From: Hyphomicrobiaceae bacterium
GTDB taxonomy: Bacteria > Pseudomonadota > Alphaproteobacteria > Rhizobiales > Hyphomicrobiaceae
Direction of reading: 5' to 3'
Length of the DNA stretch: 64,000 bases
Assembly (NCBI GenBank): GCA_020638055.1
Contig: JACKJH010000004.1
Coordinates: forward strand, 375,501 to 439,500
The notes under the pieces are model-generated. The model had not been told where the DNA came from. It saw nothing but the letters and a program-made list of their open reading frames with translations, and did no database searches. Below are positions 36,949-43,202 of this stretch, in pieces; within the stretch, counting starts at the first letter, position 1, and every line of letters starts with the position of its first letter. The translations under genes and the position numbers were made by a program.

Positions 36949-37980
36949 CTAGTTCTTCTTTTTGTTTCTCTGCCATATGAATTTGGCGGCATTTCCAGTC
37001 TGGCGCAAGACGCGGCCGACGGGCGCCAGACGGCCTCGCTTTTTCTTCACGGGTGTCTGAGTGGCCGTAGCAGGCGGCGAGATAACTTCATTGTGCGCTA
37101 AAACCTCGGATGGTGCTGCTTCATCATCAACAGTGGACCCAACCGCATCGTCTGCGACGCGTAAACGGCCGCTATATAAATCTATCGACGCGCGTCCGAC
37201 CTCGCTAATGTATGCTGTCGTCAAGCGGCGAGCGAGCTCCTGGCGCCCCCAGTCGTAGAAGTGCCTGGTTATGCGCTCGCGCAGTTCCTGCGTCACGGCT
37301 GTGGCCGGGTTCAACATGCGAATAATGCGCCATATATCGTAGGCCTTGTCAGCCACACCCAAGATGCCGCGCCAGCGATAAATCGCCAGGAACTGGCCAA
37401 CTGTCAGGCGATCGCCCAATGGAATATTATCGCGTACAAATGGAGCGAGGTCCGCGCTGACGCGTTCCACGAGCGCAAGCATTTCCGGCAGCGTAAATTT
37501 GAGCAAGGGATCCTTGTGACCAGGATGCATTTGCTTGGCCACCGTCTCAACGGTTCGTTTGCCCAGATCGATGAGCGCATCACGATTATCAATAGACGCC
37601 GGCTCGATCTCGTCTTGCAGATCCAGCACCGCCTGCCAGGCCAGTTCCTCGCGCTCAGTTGCATACTTGGGTGTGACGGCTTCTTCAGCCTCGCCAGATG
37701 TCTCGCGTACCTGCGTGAAGGCGTCCCGAAGAGCCCAACGTTCAATTGCAAATGCAGTTAGGGAAGTCGCAAAAGCGGCAAGTGCCCATATCAGGACATA
37801 GCCGTTTTGCCAAAGCCACAGAGAACCAAGCACGGCCAGAGACAGTACTGGCAGCGCGGTCGCCAGGATCACCATCAGGATGCGCAGGTAGCGCACTGCG
37901 CGGGTTGGTCTTGCCGAAGACAATTTCGACATATTTTCTGAACTCGCTCTTGTTGTGACTGATTTCGTGGATACGGGCAA
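36949..37980 (-). CDS. Conserved membrane protein resembling the N-terminal half of DUF697-type GTPases
   Basis: A 343-residue protein. Two membrane helices lie at about residues 32-52 and 58-78, then a helical soluble region (ELAWQAVLDLQDEIEPASID, PLLKFTLPEMLALVERVSADL, FLAIYRWRGILGVADKAYDIWRI, FYDWGRQELARRLTTAYISEVGR). As I recall, the same order of motifs precedes the GTPase domain in larger DUF697-linked proteins; here no G1/G3/G4 motif is present and the protein ends in a basic KKKRGR tail. The start is uncertain (ATG 37980 or 37932). A leftward sigma-EcfG promoter match at 38156-38180 suggests stress control. Confidence 0.65.
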   Translation of the reverse strand: MPVSTKSVTTRASSENMSKLSSARPTRAVRYLRILMVILATALPVLSLAVLGSLWLWQNGYVLIWALAAFATSLTAFAIERWALRDAFTQVRETSGEAEEAVTPKYATEREELAWQAVLDLQDEIEPASIDNRDALIDLGKRTVETVAKQMHPGHKDPLLKFTLPEMLALVERVSADLAPFVRDNIPLGDRLTVGQFLAIYRWRGILGVADKAYDIWRIIRMLNPATAVTQELRERITRHFYDWGRQELARRLTTAYISEVGRASIDLYSGRLRVADDAVGSTVDDEAAPSEVLAHNEVISPPATATQTPVKKKRGRLAPVGRVLRQTGNAAKFIWQRNKKKN

Positions 37981-38155
37981 AGGGTAGAGATTGGAACCAT
38001 CACTCCAAGGTCAAGAAGGCAGACATTTGCGCGGGAATTGTTTTCGGGCAACGAATTTAATTGCCAATCCCAGGAGATAAACGGGAGCGCTCCAACGCAG
38101 TGTCGTTACTGTCAGTCGCGCTTCAAGCGACGCCGATGGAGTACACCGTAATTGC

Positions 38156-38180
38156 AACGCCTCTGGCGCTCTATCGTTCC
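38156..38180 (-). promoter_or_regulatory. sigma-EcfG promoter, leftward
   Basis: On the minus strand GGAAC (38180-38176), 16 bases, CGTT (38159-38156) is an exact match. It points to the membrane protein gene starting at 37980, with a leader of about 170 bases. It is divergent from a second exact match 66 bases away. Confidence 0.65.
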
Positions 38181-38246
38181 ATCTTGACCATTTACTGCCA
38201 TGTGAATTCCAAGCAGCAAAGAGCCAAATTCCCCCTCCTGCGCCTT

Positions 38247-38271
38247 GGAACCCAGTGACGTGCTGCACGTT
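38247..38271 (+). promoter_or_regulatory. sigma-EcfG promoter of the DUF1328/csbD pair
   Basis: GGAAC (38247-38251), 16 bases, CGTT (38268-38271) is an exact consensus match, ending 80 bases before the DUF1328 start codon. Confidence 0.8.
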
Positions 38272-38351
38272 TATCATGCAAGCAGTCGCCAAGGGCGTCC
38301 TGCCACGGAAATCCACCGAGGATCAGTCATCCACACAGGAGAGGAAGCAGC

Positions 38352-38531
38352 ATGTTGGGATGGTCACTTTTCTTCCTGCTTGTTGCGATCGTCGCAGCCG
38401 TGTTCGGCTTCGGCGGGATCGCTTCAACCTCAGCAGGTATCGCGACAATGATCTTCTACGTCGCAATCGTCTTGTTCGTAATATCGCTGATCTACAGCCT
38501 CGTAACAGGGCGGCGACCACCGGCTGTCTAG
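38352..38531 (+). CDS. DUF1328 (YtjA-like) small membrane protein
   Basis: A 59-residue protein from ATG 38352 preceded by AGGAGAGGAA. Nearly the whole chain is hydrophobic: WSLFFLLVAIVAAVFGFGGI, then ATMIFYVAIVLFVISLIYSL, ending in a short basic tail TGRRPPAV. The phenylalanine-glycine-rich first helix followed by GIASTSAGIA is the DUF1328 signature. These two-helix inner-membrane proteins are widespread stress-regulon members of unknown action. It has its own sigma-EcfG promoter and is followed 81 bases later by csbD-like, probably in one transcript. Confidence 0.85.
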   Translation: MLGWSLFFLLVAIVAAVFGFGGIASTSAGIATMIFYVAIVLFVISLIYSLVTGRRPPAV

Positions 38532-38612
38532 CCTGCACATCCAGTCACATCACAAATACGATTGGCTGAAAAAGCAAAACGAATTCGATGACCGAACAGA
38601 GGAGTTGAGAAC

Positions 38613-38810
38613 ATGAACTGGGATCAGGTCGAAGGCAATTGGAAGCAGCTCAAGGGCAAGGCGCAGCAGCAGTGGGGTAAACTCACGGATGATGAGCTTG
38701 ACGTTATTAGCGGACGTCGTACCGAGCTGGAAGGCAAAATCCAAGAGCACTATGGCATCGGCAAAGAAGAAGCCAAGGAGCAGGTTGACGACTGGTTCAG
38801 CAAGCTCTGA
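38613..38810 (+). CDS. CsbD family general stress protein
   Basis: A 65-residue soluble helical protein of normal family length, with the signature MNWDQVEGNWKQLKGKAQQQ, then GKLTDDELDVISG and GKIQEHYGIGKEEAKEQV. CsbD-type proteins are produced under the general stress response in Bacillus (sigma-B) and in alphaproteobacteria (EcfG). The molecular function is not known. A GAGGAG sits upstream of the ATG. No separate promoter was found, so it probably shares that of the DUF1328 gene. Confidence 0.92.
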   Translation: MNWDQVEGNWKQLKGKAQQQWGKLTDDELDVISGRRTELEGKIQEHYGIGKEEAKEQVDDWFSKL

Positions 38811-38847
38811 TAGCTGCACACGTCAGTAATTGCGTAACGCATGAGGG

Positions 38848-38873
38848 GCCTCGTTCCGAATCCGGAGCGAGGC
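38848..38873 (+). terminator. Hairpin terminator after csbD-like gene
   Basis: An 11-bp stem GCCTCGTTCCG/CGGAGCGAGGC with a short loop lies 37 bases after the stop codon. The T content beyond it is moderate, so the termination strength is uncertain. Confidence 0.65.
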
Positions 38874-39216
38874 TCCTTGCATTTCTGGATGCTTTTTGCG
38901 AGGGAGGTTTACTTCTGCCAACCTGCCGACGTATCGAGGGCCTTGCGTAAACGTTGATGCTTAATGATGGGAAGGCGTGCCATCATCAAAGGAACGAATG
39001 AGAAATGCTTGTACTGCCACACTGTCCGGGGCTGTCGGCGATACGCAACGCAACTGTTTTTCGTCTCACGTCCCCTTCAGGTCGAGTACTCATACAAGCG
39101 TTGCGCGCTTGTAGACATGATGGATGGAGGGAGAGTGTATCGCCACACTTGAACGTGTGAGAAAGTTAAAGTTACAGACATGAAATTTTAAAGCGAAGTC
39201 CACGTTGCTCAAAAGC
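38874..39216. other. Gene-free stretch between two terminators
   Basis: Nothing coding is supported; a 62-codon frame at 38964-39152 is Cys/Tyr-rich without a ribosome binding site and was not accepted. Confidence 0.4.
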
Positions 39217-39246
39217 AAAGGGACCCCGCAGTCGAGAGGTCCCTTT
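39217..39246 (-). terminator. Rho-independent terminator of phyR
   Basis: The 9-bp perfect stem AAAGGGACC/GGTCCCTTT has a 12-base loop and a T-rich tract in the minus direction. It lies 56 bases past the phyR stop codon. Confidence 0.85.
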
Positions 39247-39301
39247 CTTCACTTTCTTGATTGGTATTGTTGCTTCACCCACCCCCTTTGAGGGTTACAC
39301 G

Positions 39302-40105
39302 TTATGCTGCACTTTGCTGTGAAGCTGCAGTCGGGTTGAAAAATAGCGCTTGGCTGATCATTGCCTTCACCACTTCTGGCTGGAATGGCTTGGTGATCAG
39401 GAATGTTGGTTCCGGCCTGTCGCCGGTGAGCAGCCGTTCAGGATATGCCGTGATGAAGATCACGGGCACATCCATGGATCCGAGGATGTCGTTGACCGCA
39501 TCAAGACCGGAGCTGCCATCGGCAAGCTGGATGTCTGCAAGCACCAGACCTGGGATTTTAGTCTTGGCTGCAGCGACGGCCTTTTCGTGCGTCCGCGCAA
39601 CTTCTGTCACGCGGTGACCTATGTCAGACACAAGTTGTTCAAGGTCCAGCGCAATGAGTGGCTCGTCCTCGATGATCAGAATGTCGGTAGCAATTTGCGC
39701 TGCGATTTCTGCGCCTGCTTCATCAATGAGAACGTTGAGTTCTTCATCGGGCAAATCGAGAATTTTGGCAGCTTCATCCGGCTTGAAGCCTTCCACCGCG
39801 ACGAGAAGAAACGCTTGGCGTGGGCGCGGCGTAATCATTTCAATGCGGCGTTGGACAGCCTGGCTGGGATCGTCGAGCGGGCCGGGATCAGTCTCGCCGT
39901 TGATCGGACTGGCGTTCCAAACCTTCAGAAATACGCGGTACAGCGCCACCCTTGGCGGCAGGCTCGCATCGAATAAGCTGTTATCTGAAATTAGCGTCTC
40001 GAGTGTGGAGGCAACATAAGCGTCCCCGCTATCCTGGCGTCCGCACAGAGCACGGGCAAACCGCCGCAAATACGGCAATTCAGAAGCGATGGCATCTACG
40101 ATCAT
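39302..40105 (-). CDS. phyR: PhyR, anti-anti-sigma response regulator of the general stress response
   Basis: A 267-residue protein with the PhyR layout. The N-terminal sigma-like domain (about residues 1-135, including PYLRRFARALCG and PRQAFLLVAVEGFKPDEAAKIL) is followed by a receiver domain (140-260) with DILIIEDEP, phospho-acceptor Asp in LVLADIQLADG and Lys in FLITKPFQP. When phosphorylated, PhyR binds NepR through its sigma-like domain and frees EcfG. Here it lies about 700 bases from ecfG in the same orientation, with its own exact sigma-EcfG promoter (positive feedback) and a clear terminator. The chain has normal length with all key residues. Confidence 0.97.
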   Translation of the reverse strand: MIVDAIASELPYLRRFARALCGRQDSGDAYVASTLETLISDNSLFDASLPPRVALYRVFLKVWNASPINGETDPGPLDDPSQAVQRRIEMITPRPRQAFLLVAVEGFKPDEAAKILDLPDEELNVLIDEAGAEIAAQIATDILIIEDEPLIALDLEQLVSDIGHRVTEVARTHEKAVAAAKTKIPGLVLADIQLADGSSGLDAVNDILGSMDVPVIFITAYPERLLTGDRPEPTFLITKPFQPEVVKAMISQALFFNPTAASQQSAA

Positions 40106-40181
40106 TTGATTGAAGTCCCCATGGAAAAGAGATGCATGGGCTGAACTGGAACCCAGTTGGACAGCCCGTATAATAAGCTAA

Positions 40182-40206
40182 AACGCGCGTGTCGCAAAAG
40201 AGTTCC
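40182..40206 (-). promoter_or_regulatory. sigma-EcfG promoter of phyR
   Basis: On the minus strand GGAAC (40206-40202), 16 bases, CGTT (40185-40182) is an exact match 77 bases ahead of the phyR start codon. Confidence 0.85.
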
Positions 40207-40274
40207 TTGGTGGAGCAAAAGTATGCAACGGGGATCCATTTTTGTTGCCGGTGGAGCTAGTGCGCATTTTGAAC

Positions 40275-40412
40275 CGATACAAACGAATCGGCGTTCTAGC
40301 CTTTTGATTGGTCGCATTTTCTTCGACGAACCGGTGTCCACTTCGTCGGAAAATGCTTCTTGTTTGGTCGCATTTTCTTCGACGAACCGGCGTCCACTTC
40401 GTCGGAAAGGCT
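40275..40412. repeat. Palindromic repeat with two module B copies
   Basis: A truncated module A (CGAATCGGCGTTCTAG) and two module B copies in tandem, each with GCATTTTCTTCGACGAACCG and CACTTCGTCGGAAA. The second copy has lost its last bases. Confidence 0.88.
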
Positions 40413-40593
40413 CAGCGTTGTGTGCGGCAAAAGCGTGTGTGGCAACAGCCTCGGCTGGCAAATGGTGTGGTTAATTTGACGTCGGAACAAACAACCCTGC
40501 TGTCATCGCGAGGCTGTCATTGATTTGCATTTGGATTGGATCTTAATTTGCCGTGGGGGTGCGCTATTGGTCGTTGCGTGGTCGCTTTGCGGT

Positions 40594-40747
40594 TAGAGCG
40601 TCGGGCGATAAATCGGGACCATTCTGCCGAGCGCATTTGCGCCAACCTCGGCGCGTCCCGTCTTGCACGTAGCGCCGCTACGCACGGCATCGCTCTCCTT
40701 CTGGCTCGACCAGCCGAATTGATTTCGATTTAACGCCCGATGCTCTA
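40594..40747. repeat. 154-bp element with 22-bp terminal inverted repeats
   Basis: The ends TAGAGCGTCGGGCG..AAATCG (40594-40615) and its complement (40726-40747) match at 20 of 22 positions. Between them are smaller palindromes (GCGCATTTGCGC and GTAGCGCCGCTAC). No protein is encoded. The ends recall the AGAGC..GCTCT edges of the other repeats, but the interior is unrelated, so it may be a MITE-like element or a structured RNA. Confidence 0.75.
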
Positions 40748-40790
40748 GATGAAGAAGTGCAAGTGCGGCGCTGCCTTACCCTAATCCGTT

Positions 40791-41348
40791 TTAATTCCTG
40801 TACGGCGCGACGATCGCAGCAACGCTGGCTGAATCGGGGCCATAATCAGCGCCATCTTTGACATCGAGGATTTCGCTCAGTCGTGCCCGGGCGCGATTGA
40901 CGCGGCTTTTCACCGTCCCGATTGCGCAGCCGGCAATTTCAGCCGCTTCTTCATAAGAGAAGCCTTCCGCACCGACCAGGATCAACGCTTCACGCTGGTC
41001 GTCACCCAATTCCAGCAGTGCTTTCTTGAAATCGCTGAGATCGGCGGCACCCTGCTGCTCGGGATGGACAGACAACCGCGCATGGATGGCGTCATCGTCA
41101 ACACTCACCTCACGGCGGCGTTTGCGCGTCTCGGAAAAATATGTGTTGCGAAGAATGGTGAAAAGCCACGCCTTGAGATTAGTACCTTCCTCGAAACTGG
41201 AGATATTTTTCCAGGCCTTGACCAGTGTTTCCTGCACAAGATCGTCCGCACGGTCGACGTCCCCGCACAGCGAGATCGCGAAAGCGCGCAGGTTGGGAAC
41301 TGCTCCAACCAGTCCAGATTGGAGGTCACTTGCAGAGCTGTCTTGCAC
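40791..41348 (-). CDS. ecfG: EcfG, general stress response ECF sigma factor
   Basis: A 185-residue ECF sigma factor. Region 2 (LRAFAISLCGDVDRADDLVQETLVKAW, then EGTNLKAWLFTILRNTYFSE) and region 4 (ALLELGDDQREALILVGAEGFSYEEAAEIAGCAIGTVKSRVNRAR) are intact. The start is GTG at 41348, three bases after the nepR stop; the last nepR codons (GAG GAG) form its ribosome binding site, so translation is coupled. It directs transcription from GGAAC-N16/17-CGTT promoters, several of which occur in this window, including the one for its own operon. NepR holds it inactive until PhyR is phosphorylated. Confidence 0.96.
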   Translation of the reverse strand: MQDSSASDLQSGLVGAVPNLRAFAISLCGDVDRADDLVQETLVKAWKNISSFEEGTNLKAWLFTILRNTYFSETRKRRREVSVDDDAIHARLSVHPEQQGAADLSDFKKALLELGDDQREALILVGAEGFSYEEAAEIAGCAIGTVKSRVNRARARLSEILDVKDGADYGPDSASVAAIVAPYRN

Positions 41349-41351
41349 GGA

Positions 41352-41561
41352 TCACTCCTCGCCTTTGGGCGATTTCTCACTTTGGGTTGATGCTAGTTCT
41401 TCGAGAAGCTTCGAAAATCTATCTGGGATAGGCTCATCAATGAGCTCGGAATAGGCTGCCCTCAATTGCCGGCCTAAGTGTCCCTGAAGTGAGGGTGACA
41501 GGTTCGGAGTTTCCAATTGAACCGCTTTGCTGTCATCCCGTTCGTTATAATCTGCCGCCAT
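41352..41561 (-). CDS. nepR: NepR anti-sigma factor
   Basis: A 69-residue protein with the conserved NepR core: LSPSLQGHLGRQLRAAYSEL, followed by IDEPIPDRFSKLLEEL, which form the two helices that clamp EcfG. The flanks are charged and disordered-looking, as usual in the family. It is encoded directly upstream of ecfG in one operon, the arrangement found in most alphaproteobacteria. Binding of PhyR displaces it from the sigma factor. A sigma-EcfG promoter match 197 bases upstream indicates autoregulation. Confidence 0.95.
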   Translation of the reverse strand: MAADYNERDDSKAVQLETPNLSPSLQGHLGRQLRAAYSELIDEPIPDRFSKLLEELASTQSEKSPKGEE

Positions 41562-41890
41562 GGTGTTTTAGTTTCCCGGTGAAGAGCGATATTGAAATGA
41601 TGGATCCCAGACGCGACGAACCGTCATTAACTATTTCCGGTGCTTCGCAGGAGTTCCTTCATCGCTCGTTGCATCGTTTCTCCGTGCCCCTTAGCCAATC
41701 CCGCTATCGGCTCGCGTGAGGCGTTATATGCCTTGTTTGCAATACACAACGACAGGTAACGCGCAGCGCAGAGTTCGGTTCCCAACAAAAATAATCGGTG
41801 ATAGTTGCCACGTTTGGTGAACCGTGACGAGTCCACAGGTAGATGGTCAGGCGGGAAATTTATGCGCCAAGCCACTGATCTATTTGAAAT
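41562..41890. other. nepR leader region
   Basis: It contains the sigma-EcfG promoter at 41758-41782 and about 190 bases of leader. An 82-codon frame on the minus strand (41627-41875) spans the promoter and is not accepted as a gene; its last 15 codons start at an ATG with GGAG upstream and could be a leader peptide, but evidence is thin. Confidence 0.4.
41758..41782 (-). promoter_or_regulatory. sigma-EcfG promoter of nepR-ecfG
   Basis: On the minus strand GGAAC (41782-41778), 16 bases, CGTT (41761-41758) is an exact match. The leader to nepR would be about 190 bases. Confidence 0.8.
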
Positions 41891-41968
41891 TTATATTACA
41901 CCGACCAAGTGCAGAACGATAATGACAGGAATGGGCAGGCCAATCATCCAAAGCGCTACACTCTTCAT
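41891..41968 (-). CDS. 25-residue membrane peptide in the stress locus
   Basis: A 25-codon gene starting at ATG 41968 and ending TAA at 41893-41891. It is preceded by a strong ribosome binding site, GAGGAG, with 8-base spacing. The peptide begins MKSVALWMIGLPIP and continues as a single hydrophobic helix ending HLVGVI, so it should insert in the inner membrane. An exact sigma-EcfG promoter lies 47 bases upstream, giving a leader of about 40 bases. The combination of promoter, ribosome binding site and a composition typical of a one-helix membrane peptide supports a real gene. I do not recognise a named family, and it is shorter than most annotation cut-offs. Confidence 0.7.
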   Translation of the reverse strand: MKSVALWMIGLPIPVIIVLHLVGVI

Positions 41969-42014
41969 TTCGGTCGCTCCTCAACTTACACGCTGGTTGT
42001 TGTACTATTAACAA

Positions 42015-42039
42015 AACGCGGGCCTGGATTACTGGTTCC
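42015..42039 (-). promoter_or_regulatory. sigma-EcfG promoter of the 25-residue peptide gene
   Basis: On the minus strand GGAAC (42039-42035), 16 bases, CGTT (42018-42015) is an exact match. Its spacing to the peptide start codon is that of a normal short-leader promoter. Confidence 0.8.
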
Positions 42040-42070
42040 AGCGCATGCAATCAAAAAGATCTAAGACCTG

Positions 42071-42112
42071 GAGCGCATTCCGATCCGATGGAATCGGATC
42101 GGTGCTCTAGCC
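42071..42112. repeat. Solo module A repeat
   Basis: GAGCGCATTCCGATCCGATG followed by its complementary arm GAATCGGATCGGTGCTCTAG. No module B follows. Confidence 0.88.
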
Positions 42113-42172
42113 TGATTTATTCACGATGGCGGGAGGAATGGGTGATGGGTGGCGACCAACGTGTTGATCTGG

Positions 42173-42928
42173 CTAGATAATGGGACGTGATTGCTCCTCG
42201 TCACGCTCGTAAAACGCTATCTCGGCCAATTGACGTTCATCGAGGATCTCGATCGCATTACCCTTCCAGCGCAGGCATCGGCGCTCTGTCAAAGTCCGTA
42301 ACGTCTTATTTGTGTGCACGAGCGAAAGCCCCAATGCATCAGCGATGTGTTGTTGCGTAAACGGAATTTTCATCGAGCGGCCGTGAACCAGATCGAGCTC
42401 TTTGGTGCGATGAAACAAGTGTAAAATGACGTATGCAACACGTTCCAGTGCCGAGCGCTGGCCAACCGAGAGAAGCGTTTCGTCGAGCATGCGTTCCGAT
42501 CGCGCGATTAACCAAGTGAGATCGAATGCAAGCTCCGGAAATTGGCTGTATAGCTCCCACATGCGCTCGCGCGGGAAAACGCAAAGCACCATGCTGGTTA
42601 GTGCTTCCACCGAATGTTGCATTTCTTTGAACAGGCTGGCCTGCGCGCCGATGAAATCTCCCGGCAGTGCGAAGTTCAAGATTTGTCGTCGCCCGTCGTG
42701 CAGGGTCTTATAACGGAACGCCCAGCCGGAAAGTACTGTGAAGAGGTGAGGGCTGCTTGAACCTTCCAGAAGAATAGTTGCACCTGGCTCGGCGACGAAC
42801 TCACCGGTCTTGAAGCGTTCCAGGAAGGAGATTTCTCCGACCTCGAGCGGCCTGAAACACTTCAGCTTTTTCAACGTGCACTTCGTGCACGACGTCTGCT
42901 TTAGTCGGTTTGGCGTTTTTTTAGGCAT
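42173..42928 (-). CDS. Crp/Fnr family transcriptional regulator
   Basis: A 251-residue regulator with a cyclic-nucleotide-binding-type beta-roll (about residues 35-125), a dimerisation helix (130-155) and a C-terminal helix-turn-helix (PFTQQHIADALGLSLVHTNKTLRTL). Cysteines at residues 14, 17 and 24 (CTKCTLKKLKC) plus Cys116 in TSMVLCVFP line up with the four iron-sulfur ligands of E. coli FNR (there TSMVCEIP), so an oxygen- or NO-labile cluster is possible. The spacing is close but not identical to FNR. No clear target site was found in its own upstream region. It lies next to the stress locus, but transcription appears separate. Confidence 0.9.
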   Translation of the reverse strand: MPKKTPNRLKQTSCTKCTLKKLKCFRPLEVGEISFLERFKTGEFVAEPGATILLEGSSSPHLFTVLSGWAFRYKTLHDGRRQILNFALPGDFIGAQASLFKEMQHSVEALTSMVLCVFPRERMWELYSQFPELAFDLTWLIARSERMLDETLLSVGQRSALERVAYVILHLFHRTKELDLVHGRSMKIPFTQQHIADALGLSLVHTNKTLRTLTERRCLRWKGNAIEILDERQLAEIAFYERDEEQSRPII

Positions 42929-43202
42929 TGGCAGCTTTGACCCAGCATATTACTGACCCCGACCGTCGATGCTCTGTGGCGCGAAAATTATGAACTGAAC
43001 AGTATGTCATTTATTAAAGAACTTTGCGATTTCGTTGTATAATCTGCGGCTTGTAAGGGTAACCGGATCAATTGCGAAATGTTCCCGGCGGACTGAGTGT
43101 GACGCAAATGGCGAATACGAAAAAACCTATCGACGATTGCCGGCGCTGAGGTCATGCATTGCATCTGCTTGCTGACGAACCCAAGCCTTGGAAGCTATTA
43201 TT
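42929..43202. other. Divergent region between Crp/Fnr gene and CHASE-kinase gene
   Basis: No gene and no exact sigma-EcfG site are present. An AT-rich portion at about 42995-43040 may carry promoters for either gene. Confidence 0.35.

Noticed and set aside
38964..39152. 62-codon open frame between csbD and phyR
   Set aside because: No ribosome binding site, unusual Cys/Tyr-rich composition, and it lies between two terminators.
41627..41875. 82-codon open frame on the minus strand upstream of nepR
   Set aside because: An exact sigma-EcfG promoter lies within it and the sequence has no motif. A 15-codon leader peptide at its end is possible but unsupported.
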